Shown here: positions 45,772 through 57,018 of the stretch, piece by piece | Layout: each line of letters starts with the position of its first letter | How positions within the stretch are numbered: the first letter of the stretch is position 1 | Source: Vitellaria paradoxa | Lineage: Eukaryota > Streptophyta > Magnoliopsida > Ericales > Sapotaceae | DNA: 64,000 bases | Reading direction: 5' to 3' | Assembly (NCBI GenBank): GCA_019916065.1 | Contig: CM034241.1 | Span: 3,045,062 to 3,109,061 of the forward strand | Notes under the pieces: model-generated | The model's input: the letters and a program-made list of their open reading frames with translations, nothing else | Told to the model about the DNA's origin: nothing | Database searches by the model: none | Program-made: the position numbers and the translations under genes

Positions 45772-46209
45772 TCACTTATTTTCATTTCTTCTAACTTTTT
45801 GGATATTGTAGCAATAAAGTAAATCTCTTTCAAATATATGAAACCCGTATTGACGATTAATTTTGTCTACCCCATTAACTATTCTGTAAAATTTATGGGT
45901 GACACAATGAGACGAAAGGTTAACCCTATGGAATACTTAATGAAGGAAGGGAGAGACAAATAATCTAAGACCACCCTTTGTTATGGCAACAATGGGAAAC
46001 ATACTTGATTCTTGCTCCCCTTTTTCAGCGAGTCTAATGTTAACATTATCAGGGATATTGTATTTTTGTTTGAAAGCAACAATCCCTTCACTAGTTTTCA
46101 ACTCCTTCGCTAATCTATCTATTTTTATCCCAAATGAAATAGAAAAGAAAGAGAAAAGAAAAGAAAAGAAATAAAGGAATTTCAAGTACTCACTGAAAGA
46201 AAACGTCAA
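45772..46209 (-). pseudogene. Antisense extra ORF of Tat-type element V
   Basis: Opposite to pol, a frame reads KYNIPDNVNIRLAEKGEQ, then ITKGGLRLFVSPFLH, one in-frame stop, then VFHRVNLSSHC, FYRIVNGVDKINRQYGF and DLLYCYNIQK. The spacing of KYNIP, GLR..PF and R..NG...IN resembles the plant transposon-associated protein family (GLRFPIHPF...RR type) carried as an antisense additional ORF between pol and 3' LTR in Tat-lineage elements. The N-terminal end is Phe-rich and poorly conserved; the copy is inactive. Its function in live elements is not known. Confidence 0.6.
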
Positions 46210-46298
46210 ATTGAGGGTGAAATTATAAGAGGGAACTTAAGGATCACAAAGTGACTTGAGAAGATTTAAGAAATGCGGAAGAAGGTAACAATGGTGGA

Positions 46299-48038
46299 TG
46301 ATTACACTAGAAAAGTGTAATCATTTAGCTATAATTTAGATTTATATCATGCAATTTTATTTTATTTATATATATTTGAAGTTTAATTTTATTTATATTT
46401 GAAAATACAGAAAAAGCATGAAAAAGAGTGAAGATAGCGGAAAAGAAGAGGAGGAACAATAGCTTGAACGAGAGAAAAAAAACAAAAAAACAAAAAAGGT
46501 GCAAAATTTCTTTGCCCAGCACAACAACTTTAAACAGAAATTTCACGACGATCAACCGTTGGATCGGTCTCAAATTTTAACAATAGCTTGCAGACACAAA
46601 AATCTTCACTCTGAACGGTGGAGATGAAGTTCTGACCCTTCTTTAATTGACAGATTTGAGAAGAACGAGATTGTTGTGTGTTCGAATAAAATAACAAAAC
46701 AATAGCCCAAGGTGCGGTCCAACCGCAAGACGTACGGTCCCAACCGCAACCCATACGGTCCCAACCCTCTCTCCTACGGTCCCAACCACCAACCCTTGGT
46801 CCGGACCACCTCTACGTACAGATCCAAAATCACAACTTCGTGAATGGCAGTTTCGAATGGAAAAAGGCAGTAATTATTTTATTTTTGGCAATATTACGGA
46901 ATGCCATATGGAGAATCGATCTGATATAATTTATATATATAGAGACAGAGATTGACATGAGGAAGAAAGGGGGGATTTCGGCAGAGAAGGTTTATTATAG
47001 AAGTTTTTTTTTTTTAGATAGTTTTAGTTTTATTTTTATTTTCTGAATAGAGATTTTTAGAGAGGGAGAGTTTCTGTACATTCAAGTTTGTGGATTGAAG
47101 TTTATGGATTGAAGTTTGTATATTCATTTTCATGAGTTCATATATGAAGTATGTATCTCTTCCTCTACTTTTTCATTATTTTGTTTATTTGATTGTTATA
47201 ATGTTAGATTAAGAGTTTGTATTGATTTAGCTCATCAAAGATGGGCGGATCCAAAACTAAGGTTGAATACATTTATACGGATTCAATTTTGATTTATACA
47301 AAAGCTTTTGAAAACTTAGAAAATTGATCACATTCTCTGAAATTCCTGATAATTTTGTAAGATTAAAACTTTCTTAATACTTTTGAAATAAATAAAAATT
47401 AATCCGAATCAAATGAGTTTTTGTTGAATATCCTTACCAATCCGTTTATCCTAAACGCGATTTTGGATTGAGCTAAAGTAATTTTCAAATGGATTTTTAT
47501 TGAAGATCTTTACCAACCTATTTATCCTAAACGTGATTTTGGGTTGAGGGAACTTTTTATTTAAATAATCTCTATTGAAAATTTTTATCGGGTTGTTAAT
47601 CCTAAATGTGATTTCAATCCGAGGTAAACTTTGTTATTCAACCTAAAAATTGGATTTACCCTAATTTGTAAGCTAAATCAATACGCGTTCATTAGACTTG
47701 TTGAAACTGAATTTAAATTTTGTTTTTAGTATTTTATTAGTTTTCAATAGTTAATTAGTTGGTATTGAATTATTTAGTTTAAATTTATGTTTTATTGAGT
47801 TGTTGTGTTTAGTTTATTAGCCTTATTTTATTTTGTAAACAATCTTTTAAAACCAAATCAAACCTTTAATCTTTTCGTTTAATAAATTAAAATAGTAAAT
47901 TAATTAAACCGAAATAACTTAGAAAAGAATTAACATTAGGTTCATTGTGGATTCGACCTCTGACGTACCGAATTTAAAGCTATATCGCACACCCTTGCAC
48001 TTGGGGGTTATTTTAGACGAAATATTTAGAAGCGGTCA
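46299..48038 (+). repeat. 5' LTR of Tat/Athila-type element III
   Basis: It starts with TGATTACACT...AGTGTAATCA (46299-46323), a perfect-looking hairpin shared with elements I and II, and ends at ggtca before the primer site. About 1.74 kb. 46690-46800 holds four or five copies of a cggtcccaaccgcaa-type unit. There is no intact ORF; open frames at 46325-46754 are incidental. It appears inserted in the 3' region of element V. Confidence 0.7.
46690..46805 (+). repeat. Tandem CGGTCCCAACC units within the LTR
   Basis: Units spaced about 22-25 bp: gcggtccaaccgcaag, acggtcccaaccgcaa, acggtcccaaccctc, acggtcccaaccacc, ggtccggaccacc. A related array lies at 48355-48475, in the leader after the primer site. 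Confidence 0.75.
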
Positions 48039-48044
48039 AGTTTT

Positions 48045-48062
48045 TGGCACCGTTGCCGGGGA
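48045..48062 (+). promoter_or_regulatory. tRNA-Asp primer-binding site of element III
   Basis: tggcaccgttgccgggga differs by one base from the complement of the plant tRNA-Asp 3' end (TGGCGCCGTTGCCGGGGA), the primer used by many Tat/Athila-type elements. It follows the LTR end by six bases. Confidence 0.85.
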
Positions 48063-48354
48063 ATCAAAAAAAAAATCTTATTTTCTAGGTTATTGTAGGT
48101 TAATTTTATTTGTTATTTTCCAATAAAAAAATTGTATATATAAAATTTGTTTTTATATTTCGGTTTACTTTAGTTTAAAAAAAAAGTTGCACTGTTTTTC
48201 TATTTCAGTTAAAAAAATATTATTTTATATTTTAGTTTATATCATTTGGAAATTAATATATAAAAGTAATTACATTGTATCTCGTTTTCGAAAAAAAAAA
48301 AAAGAGAAAAGTTTACCCTTTTTTTTTCTTTTTCGTCTCTGGATATAACTTCTG

Positions 48355-48475
48355 CAGTTCCAACCACCCAAGATGTGGTCCCAACCGCAAGTTAAGTGGT
48401 CCCAACTGCAAGTCACATGGTCTTAACCGCAAGCTTGGCGGTCCCAACCGCAAGTTAGTGGTCCGAACCACTTAA
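48355..48475 (+). repeat. Tandem GGTCCCAACCGCAAG units in the leader
   Basis: Five units of about 25 bp, each ggtcccaaccgcaag-like, between the primer site and gag, echoing the array at 46690-46805 in the LTR. Confidence 0.75.
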
Positions 48476-48526
48476 TCTTTTTATTTTCTTTTTTTTTTTT
48501 TTTGCAGTAGTTTCATAAAACCTTTT

Positions 48527-48530
<4 letters not shown>

Positions 48531-48570
<40 letters not shown>

Positions 48571-48571
48571 T
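48531..48571. repeat. (AAT)n microsatellite in the leader of element III
   Basis: About 13 aat units just before the gag start. Confidence 0.9.
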
Positions 48572-48612
48572 TTTCCTCTATCTCTTTAGTAGTAAAAAAA
48601 AAAATTGTGAAC

Positions 48613-49869
48613 ATGGATTATTTGTCTTATAATTTTAGTTCACCAGATACCACCCACCCACTCATTGGTTATTTAGGCAACATTTATGGAATTAATTTTT
48701 CTCTAAAAACTTTTTCTATGCTACCTAAATTTTATGGACTCGAATATGAGGACCCTAGAGTTCATTTAGAAAAATTTGAGTCAATTTGTATCTATTGCAC
48801 AAACGGTGACATAGATGACACTTTTAGGTATAATTTTTTTTCGTTATCATTATGCGAAGTGGCCGACAAATAGTGTTGCGCCGCTACTTGGGACGTTAAT
48901 ATTTGGGAAGAGTTACAAAATGAATTTATTATGACCTTTCTTCTTATTTTTCAAAACTTCAACTTGTGATTTGAAAATGAGAAATTTTCTAAAAATTGTG
49001 GTGAAGAAATTTATCAATGTTGGGAGAGGTTTAAAAATATATTAAATTTTTATCTAGATTATAATCTTGAGTTATGGTGCATCATTAAAAATTTTTATAA
49101 TAGTTTATTTTCAGAGATGCGCCACATTGTTGAGGAGTTATCTGGGGGTAAGTTTCTTGACTTTACTCTAGAATTGGCATGGGATTTTTTTGAGTCACTC
49201 TATGAGCAAACTCAACATAGGGAAGAAATTAGCTTAAAAGTAAATTCTAGTGCACATGAGACCTCCACATATATTGACTCTACATTAGATGATGCATTGT
49301 TTGAGTCCACAGTATGTCCTTATGTTCGTTCACTCATTGAAGCTGAAATTGCTGAATCTAGGCCCTTTTTGTTACTTGCACAAGAAAATCCTAATTCAAA
49401 AACGTTAGACTTTGAGTGGAGTGACTATTCCGACGATGGTTGGGATAGTGAAGGGAATGAGCCCTTTGACTCATTCCCACCAGACTCTAATATGCACGAG
49501 ACTTCATCTATTGAGTGTCTAGAGGACATGTCGACCAACTCCACCATGGAGCTTGAAGCTTTTCCCACCCTGACAACTCAATTGACCTTGGAGAGTCCTA
49601 AAATTCATTCTGAGAGCTTTGATAACATAGGTTTAGGGGAGCACCCTGTTGAGCTAGTCAGTTTAGTTTCATCATGTTCTACCACATCACTCACTGAGAC
49701 CACTTTTGATATATCTTTTTCTATTAGGGATAATATGTTTGATGACTTACTTGTTGAGACCCCTACATTTGAGTGGAAGTATGATTATAATTATGGCTGG
49801 GTTCCTACTTCAAGTTCACAGGACTCTCATAGAGTGAATTTTCTTTATCATCCATTGAGAGTTCAATAG
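48613..49869 (+). pseudogene. Gag of element III with an acidic C-terminal extension and no pol
   Basis: A frame from ATG 48613 reads LPKFYGLEYEDPRVHLEKFE (capsid start), continues across TAG at 48871 and TGA at 48967 through WEELQNEFIMTF, CWERFKNILNFY and WDFFESLYEQTQHREE, then runs open to 49869. The last 150 codons form an Asp/Glu/Ser-rich region (FEWSDYSDDGWDSEGNEPF; later ETPTFEWKYDYNYGWVP). There is no CCHC zinc knuckle and no protease, RT or integrase behind it. This looks like a gag-only, non-autonomous Tat/Athila-type element. Only two stop codons interrupt the frame, so it is younger or better kept than neighbouring elements. The acidic tail is not recognised. Confidence 0.65.
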
Positions 49870-49897
49870 ACGGGCCTGAGAGTGAGATGCTTAATAT

Positions 49898-51262
49898 ATA
49901 TATATATATATACACACACATATGTGTATCTCAAAAAGTTAAAAGGGGAGTAACTGGCAGCAAAAGTTTCATTTAATGCCACAATTTGAAATGATATGGG
50001 TGTGACAAATGGCAAGTCCCTTTTTAGGGTTTAAGTGTAGCGTTTGGTGCTCTACATGCTGGAAGTTGAAAGGGTTCCCATGTGCCATAAATGAGCTGGA
50101 AAGGTAACCAATCGGAAGAAAACACATTAAAAGCAAAGCTGTACTTAGGGATACAAAAGGACTTTGCATAAACGAGTGAGGAATAGTCTCACATTCTTCA
50201 TTTTCTACTTGGGTAATAACTTATCCCGACCAAAGTAAGAGCATAATGTAGGTACAAAAATAATTAGGGGCACGTGACATCTTCTCGAGCACAGGAGCGT
50301 TGCATGGAAATGTGCTTGGTATTGGTCTAGTAATCAATTGACCACCATAGTTGGACCCCACCATTAAGTAAAACTGCGTTGGTGTAATTTTAATCATAAA
50401 TACAAAATACTAATAAATGAACTGAGTTTTATTACCTTATAGTTAACCTAGTTAGTTCATTTTCTTTACAAGTGGAAGATAAATGTGACATCTAGATGCT
50501 TCTTAAGGCTATATTCTGTCTATTATACTCGTTTTTTTCATGCGCATTTAATGCTGAGTGGAAAGCATTAAATACAAAATAAAAGGCACTTAAAAAAAAT
50601 AGACTGTCATGTTCTCCGATATATATATATATATATATATATAACAAAATACAAAATCATGACATTTATTTATTTATTCTATCTTACTGTAAATACAGGA
50701 TTTAACCCCAAAATTCAAGTAAGTTTACTATTGTTAGCCATATACTATTTCCTTTCAATTATAATTCTCTCAAGCCTATTCTGACTTTACTATTGGATGG
50801 TTTTTGATTGGGGACCATCTCCAACTATTTTCTCTAACCTTTTTTGTTCTACAGACTTGAATTCAACTTTTCCGGTTGATGTAGTGCCACGTGCCCCTAG
50901 TTATTTTTGTACCTACATTATGCCCCACTCTAGTTCGGGAAAGTTATTACCTAAGCAGAGTGTGAAGAATCTGAGGCTATTCCTTACTCGTTTATGCAAA
51001 GTCTTTTCATATCCCTGAGTACAGTTTTGCTTTTGATGTGTTTTCTTCTAATTGGTTACCTTTTTGGCTCAGTTATGGTGTGTGGGCTCCCTTTCAACTT
51101 CCAATATGTATAGTACCAAACGCCACACTTAAACCTTAAAAAGAAACCTACCATTCTCATACTCATTTCATTTCAGACGATAACATTAAATGAAATTTGT
51201 GTTGCCAGTTACTCTCTTTTTAACTTTTTGAAATACACATTTATGTATGTATATATATATAT
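49898..51262. repeat. Inverted repeat where two retroelements meet tail to tail
   Basis: Left arm 49898-50278 and right arm 50889-51262 are about 370-bp inverted copies (shared words: tgtgtatctcaaaaagttaaaa, gagtaactggca, gactttgcataaacgagt, gcataatgtaggtacaaaaa). The left arm is the 3' tail of a plus-oriented element plus LTR start; the right arm is the same tail of minus-strand element IV plus only about 29 bp of its LTR. Both arms start at a (TA)n run. The 610 bp between are the rest of a single LTR. Confidence 0.8.
50247..50888 (+). repeat. Near-complete Tat-type LTR between the inverted-repeat arms
   Basis: It begins TGTAGGTACAAAAATAATTA and follows the inverse of the LTR at 56345-57018 throughout (for example taccttatagttaacctagttagttcatttt; ggatttaaccccaaaattca; gattggggaccatctccaac), but stops at gatgtagtg, lacking about the last 35-40 bp. 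A (TA)n run lies at 50617-50642. Confidence 0.8.
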
Positions 51263-51269
51263 ATTGATC

Positions 51270-51815
51270 AATATTCCCTGAACAGAGAGTTATCGAACTG
51301 GGCTCTATTATCAAAAATAAGTTTCCTAGGGATGCCATATCTTGTAATGATATTCTTCCATACAAAACGAATGGTATTTGCATCATTGATATGAACTAAG
51401 GGCTCTACCTCCACCCATTTGGTGAAATAATCTGTGCCAACAACTTTCTATTTCCAGTAGCAGTAAGTAGTGGCCCTACTATATTCAGTCCCCATTGTGT
51501 AAACAACCATAGATTAGTGGGAGGACTAAGCTCCCGAGCAAGTTAGTGAGCAACTAGAGTAAACTTTTAATATTTCGTATACCTTCAAACATAGGCTTGT
51601 GCATCTCTTCCTATCTTCGGGCATCAATAGCCTTGAGTAATTACCCCTATGAGCCAAAATCTACCCCCAGTATGTGTCCCACAAATCCCTTCGTGTATTT
51701 CATAAAAAAAAATTTTGTACCTCGTCAAGATGAACATAAATGAGATAATGACCTATTAAAGACTTCTTGTATAGCTTATGGTCGGGGAATAATCAAAATC
51801 TTGTAGCTTTAACTC
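51270..51815 (-). pseudogene. Integrase relic of element IV, truncated
   Basis: The minus strand reads through a decayed zinc-finger and core region to FVWKNIITRYGIPRKLIFDN, where the second catalytic Asp is kept, and then breaks at the (TA)n tail. The region coding the third acidic residue and the C-terminal domain is gone. Confidence 0.7.
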
Positions 51816-52540
51816 TCAGCTTTCTTGCTTGTATTTTATCCTTGAGAGAATTCCATCCTTCAAGTAAGAGATAATTGGATCCATCCAAGATGGACCCAAC
51901 TCAATACAAGCCACTTCTTCTGCCTTGGACACACTTGGCTTTTCTAATAATTCAAGGAAAACTGTGTTAGTTAGTCTAGTCCTTAGGGATGTAGCTAACA
52001 TTGCTAGAGCATCAGCATGAATATTATGATCTCTCCCAATCAATTCAATTTTGATAACATTAAAACCCTCCAATTTCTTTTTTGATAGATCCAAATACTC
52101 TACCATCCTCTCATTTTTGCTGCATACTCATCCTTCAACTGATTTGCCACCAGTTGAGAATCTATTTCAATCATTAGATTCCGAGCAAATAAACGCTTAA
52201 CAATATCAAGTCTAGTCAAAAGAGCCTTATATTTAGTTTCATTATTAGTTGCTTTGAAACTCAACTTAATGATATATTTAACGGTCACCCCCCAGGAATT
52301 GTCAAAACCATACCTACCCCAACACCCTTTTTGGACAAGGATCCATCCACTTTAATTTGCCATGATAGTGCAACCGCTTCTACTTCTGAATTAATCTCCA
52401 GTTGCCACACCTCATGTATCTGCTTGGAAATTAAATTAATAAACTCTGCCACAAAATTTACTAAAACTTGTGCCTTTATTACTATCCTCAGTACAAATCT
52501 GATGTCAAATACTCCAAGAGCTACTTCCCATTTTGTCATT
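51816..52540 (-). pseudogene. RNase H region of element IV
   Basis: Three overlapping frames: SWQIKVDGSLSKKGVGVG (first Asp), FKATNNETKYKALLTRLDI (Glu), MIEIDSQLVANQLKDEY (Asp), then IELIGRDHNIHADALAMLA. The core acidic residues of RNase H are still readable, but frameshifts near 52100 and 52285 separate the parts. It aligns with 42780-43340 on the other strand. Confidence 0.8.
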
Positions 52541-52799
52541 CTTCCTGTAATATCTACTTTTTTTAAAAGTTAGCTAATCAGTTGATTAGTGACCACTTGA
52601 ATAGTATCGGCATGAAAATAATTGGTTAACTTTCTAGATGCCACCACCAATGTCAGAGTAAACTTTGTAAACTCTTGTATAATTGATGGGCTTCTGTCTT
52701 CTATTTTCTTTCTTCAAAAGGACAATACTAACCACCTAATTTGACATTGCCAGATAAAGTTGCAAAACATTCCCTGGCTGGGGTTTGCCAAAACATGAG

Positions 52800-53700
52800 C
52801 AGTTGTCAAATACTCTTTCAGTATCTCCAGTGCTCGATTAGCTTCCTCATCCTAAACCATTTTATTTACCCTTTTCAATAACTTAAAAAATGGTCGACAC
52901 TTATTTGATGCTCGGTAGATAAATTTGTTAAGTGTCATCATCATTCCTGTAAGTTTTTGAACATTTTTTCATACGCGGTGAGACTATTGCTTGAATAGCT
53001 CGAATTTGGTTAGGATCTACTTTAATTCATTCTCTGGTCACCAAGTGGCATAAAAACTTTCCTGAATTCACTCCAAAAGTACATTTGGCAGTATTGAGTT
53101 TCAACCCAAACTCATTAAGGGTAGAGAATACATATTGCAGATGATGAATATAAGTCTTAGGTGCTTTGCTTTTAACTACCATATCATCTATATATATCTC
53201 CATTGTCCTATCGAGATCATCTTTGAACATTTTTGTGACCAGTCGTTGATAAGTAGTACAAGCATTTTTTAGTCCAAATGATATAACCTTGAAAACAATA
53301 AATTTTTCTCAGGTTGATAAATGGAGTTTTCTCCTTATCAAGCTTATGCATTGAAATCTAATGGTACTCCCTGTATACATTCAAAAATGATATCCTTGAA
53401 CTTCCTAATGTTGAATCCACAAACTAATCAATCTTCAAGTCTGTATAATCAATACAGACCTTCCATTTCTCATTTTTTTTCTTCTTAACCACTACTGTAT
53501 TTGCCAGCCACTCAGGGTATGAAACCTCCCTAATAGCTTCAGCATCAAGTAGTTTGCCGACCTCATCAATCATAGCTTTAGCATGCTACATAGTAGATCT
53601 CCTTATTTTTTGTATCATAGGTTTTACTTATAGATTGACATTTAACTTGTGACTCGTAACATTATGAGAAATACCTGACATTTCTTACGGAGTCTAGGCA
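52800..53700 (-). pseudogene. Reverse transcriptase of element IV
   Basis: Readable motifs are NTVVVKKKK, KWKVCIDYTDL, KTPFINLREKF and the active-site block MEIYIDDMVVKSKAPKTY (YIDD for YVDD) followed by LNTAKCTFGVNSGKFL. Stops and frameshifts interrupt it. The YIDDM and KCxFGV blocks are diagnostic of Ty3-type RT. Confidence 0.85.
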
Positions 53701-54420
53701 AATGTATCAACATTTTTCAGTAGCATCTTTGTTAATTCTAATTTTTCCTCTACTCCTAAATTGGACCCAATTAAGAAATACTTATTATCCTCAGCTAGAC
53801 CAATCTGGACTTTCTCCATTATTTTAATAGATTTCTTCTCAAGATCTCTACCAATATCATCAATCTTGGGGATATCCTGGGGCATTTTGTGAGCTGGACC
53901 TGCTCGAGCAAAGACTTGGACTTTAAAGCAGCAACAAAGCACCTCTTTGATGTATTTTGATCTCTTCTAATCTCTATTACTTTATCTCCACATGAGAACT
54001 TTAGAACTTGATGGTAAGTAGAGGAGACGGCATTTAACATATGAATCTAGGATCTCCCTATAGTGGCACATAAACAGATGGTGCATCCATGACTGTAAAT
54101 TTTACTTCGTATTCTATTGGACTAGCCCAAATAGGAATTATAACTCTTCCTAAGGGCCATACTAGGACTGAATTAAATCCAATGAGTGGACATTCAGTTG
54201 GTTCCAAATCTTCATCAGTAAGTCCTAATTTCTTGAACAGACCAAAGAACATGACTTCAATTAAAATTTTTGCATCAACCAGGATCCTTTTCACATCTCA
54301 TTCAAACATCTTAAGGGTGACCACTAGTGCATTATTGTGCGGTTGCTGTACCCCATTGCTTTCATCTTTATAGAATGATATTCCCCAAGCACTTTCTCTC
54401 CTTCGGCGTTTGCTCAGGGA
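53694..54420 (-). pseudogene. Protease region of element IV
   Basis: The minus frame 54058-54294 reads VKRILVDAKILIEVMFFGLF, LIGFNSVLVWPLGRVIIPIW and FTVMDAPSVYVPL, matching the retroelement aspartic-protease region of Tat-type elements. The active-site DTG/DNGSS is reduced to DAKI, so the protease is dead. The linker to RT (53694-53942) follows. Confidence 0.7.
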
Positions 54421-54499
54421 ACCAACAACCTTAAACACCTCATCTGCCTTTCTAACATTTTGTTCTTCTACTTGAGGATAGGCAACAATACTTTAGTGG

Positions 54500-55800
54500 T
54501 GATATTCTATATGAATAACATGAATGACTGGTGATTTTTGTACATCTCTCCTCGGCCTAGCCCTTGGTGGAGGCCGTACTTCTTCTACGTAATCCTCTTC
54601 TTCCGTCTCTTCCCTTCTTCTTTTATGATCTCCTCGTGGAGCTTGGGGTCGATCATTTGTTACTCTCGTCTATGTTTTATTAATATATTCCTTTAGATGG
54701 CCTTCTTTCATTAAATCTTCTAGGAGATACCACAATGATCAATATGCTCCTGTACGGTTTCCCTTATCCTAATGGTATAAACAATAATATTTATGATTCT
54801 CCTTACCTAAAAAATAAGGCAATTTCTTCGACTACCTAAAATATGGCTTATCCTTAATCTAAGAGAGGATTCTAAAGATCGACTCCTTAAAAACTGTGTT
54901 GACAGCTTCAAAAATGGACTTCTTATCATCAATACATTCTCTTTTACCTTCTTTTTGCTTTTCTCCCTTTGACCCAGATAACTTTGATTTCTTTTGGGTG
55001 ACATATTTCGTCTAGTCCTCTATTTTGGCATACTCTTTGATTTGGCACATCAGATCAAACATATTTACTGTTGGCTTTTTTTTTTTTTTTATAAAAGAAA
55101 ACCAAATCTTGTCTTCTTTCTACAGCCCAAGCTTGAAGAAAGTCACTACTAGTTGCTCAGTGCAGCCGTCCAACTCATTGTATAGCTCCATGTACCTTTG
55201 AGAGTCATCCCTGAAGCTCTCATTATTCTTTTTTTTTTTCATGGAAAGAAGCACGTTAGCAGTTGTTGACTATTTAGTATTAGCTAAGAACTATGTGACA
55301 AACTCCTCGGCAAACTATTTCCAGCAACTTATACTTCTTGGGGGCAACTTACGAAACTACTGGAGTGCTATATCCCCCAAGATGGATAGAAATACTCAGC
55401 ACATGAGCTCATCATCCCAACTCCATAATGTCATGACCTACATGTAATGTTGGTAATATGCGATGAGGTCTAATTTCTCGTCATACACTGTGAACCAGGG
55501 GCTCACAGACTTCTTTAGGGGTTCTGATTCACGTATGTCACTAGTAAATAGGGAGGTAGAAATCCTTCCTAATGTTTTCCTTGCCATCATCTAGGTGGGT
55601 TGATCAGATCCTTCCCACTCAATGTACTGTGGCCTTTCTATCTCCTTAAACTTTCTAGATTTCTTCATTTTGGTCAGCACCACATCATTACTAGATAAGC
55701 TTTCTCTCTCATCCTGCTGTTTCCTTTGACTAGACTGTTTTTTTCTGATAGTGTCTTCCTTTTGTTGTGACTTGGATGCCTTAGTTTTTTGTTGTTGCAA
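54500..55800 (-). pseudogene. Gag of element IV
   Basis: Minus-strand frames include a Lys/Gln-rich N-terminal part (about 55591-55800), then ISTSLFTSDI, PWFTVYDEKLDLIAYYQHY and later FRDDSQRYMELYNELDGC, the capsid motif set of Tat-type Gag. Many stops interrupt it. The C-terminal part (about 54530-54650) is basic and Pro/Arg-rich. The leader between 55800 and the primer site has no clear gene. Confidence 0.75.
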
Positions 55801-56322
55801 GAACTCCTGGCGTTGAACTTAGGTTGAACGTGTACCTAAAAGTTCAACACCAGGAGCAACTTTAAGACCAGCATCTACTTCTAGCCTGGTATTCTGATTC
55901 CCTTCACTGCGTATACCTTTTCCTTTACTGGTACGTGCTTCCGGTTGATTACCATACAATACATCATAACTTTCGTTTGTACTTGAATCGGATTGCCCAT
56001 AGTCAGAATGATCATGACTTGTTCGTTTTTGTTTTTCTTCACTAAACTTTTGAAGGATCTCCTTCAGCTCTACTTGTTTTGCATTAGCCTCAGTTTGTAA
56101 ATTTTACCTCCTCTTAATTACTTCATGCAGGACACTGACTCTACTTTGCCTCATTGCTGTCTGTCTTGGAGTCATGATGGTAAGTGCACTCCCCTTTTGT
56201 CTGGGGAGCTCCGTTTTGTTTGCTCCTCGTGGAGATATATCACCATCTAAAATCATTTTTTTTGAAATTCCTAAGAACACAAAATCCTTAAGAACACAAG
56301 GATGTGGGGAACAAAGAAAAAT

Positions 56323-56343
56323 GGTCCCCATGGTGGGTGCCGA
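56323..56343 (-). promoter_or_regulatory. Primer-binding site of element IV
   Basis: On the minus strand CGGCACCCACCATGGGGACC lies one base after the LTR end (ccaaaca). It resembles the TGGCGCCCACCGTGGGG primer site common in plant Ty3 elements. Confidence 0.65.
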
Positions 56344-56344
56344 G

Positions 56345-57018
56345 TGTTTGGCAATAAAAAGTATTACTACATTCGATCACTATGTCAATTGGAAAAATTG
56401 AATTCAAGCATGTAAAGGAAGAAAGATTATAGGAAATGGCTGGAGAGGGTCCTCGATCAAAAACTCTCTGATGATAAAATTAAAATAGGCTTGAAAGAAT
56501 TGTAATTAAAAGGAAAGAGTATATGGTCGACAATAGGAGCACACATGAATTTTGGGGCTAAGTCCTGTATTTATAATAAGATAGAATAAATAAATAAATG
56601 TCTAAATAATTGAAATGTCATTATTTTGTATTTTGTATTTATATATCAGAGTATATGATGGTTTATTTTTTTTTAAATACCTTTTATTCCGTATTTAATA
56701 TTTTTCACTCAGCATTAAATGCGTGTGGAAGAAATGAGTATAATAGACATAATATAGCCTTGAGAAGCGTTTAAATGTCACGTCTCTCTACCACTTGTAA
56801 AAAAAATGAACTAACTTGATTAATTATGAGGTAATAAACTCAGTTTATTTATTACTATTTTACATTTATGGTTAGAATCATTCCAATATAATTTTATTTA
56901 ATGCTGGGGCTCAAATGTGATAGTCAATTGATTATTAGACTAATGCCGAGCACATTTCTGTGCAATGCTCTTGTGCTAAGGAAGATGTCACATGCCCCCA
57001 ATTATTTTTGTACCAACA
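56345..57018 (-). repeat. 5' LTR of element IV
   Basis: 674 bp, starting TGTTGGTACAAAAATAATTG on the minus strand and ending ccaaaca. It aligns along its length with 50247-50888 in the opposite orientation. Confidence 0.8.

Larger units (their letters stand above)
50889..57018 (-). mobile_element. Degenerate Tat-type Ty3 retrotransposon (element IV)
   Basis: Minus-strand element about 6.1 kb long: 5' LTR 56345-57018, primer site 56323-56343, gag, protease, RT, RNase H, start of integrase, then a jump from mid-integrase (about 51262) into the 3' tail and a 29-bp LTR stub. Every domain carries stops or frameshifts, so it is inactive. The gene order gag-protease-RT-RNase H-integrase defines Ty3; the Tat assignment rests on the protein motifs and on the relative at 42368-46298. 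The deletion of most of integrase distinguishes it from that relative. Confidence 0.8.

Noticed and set aside
46530..46754. 74-codon minus-strand frame
   Set aside because: It lies across the LTR of element III and its short tandem repeat.
54089..54373. 94-codon plus-strand frame
   Set aside because: Antisense shadow of the element IV protease region.
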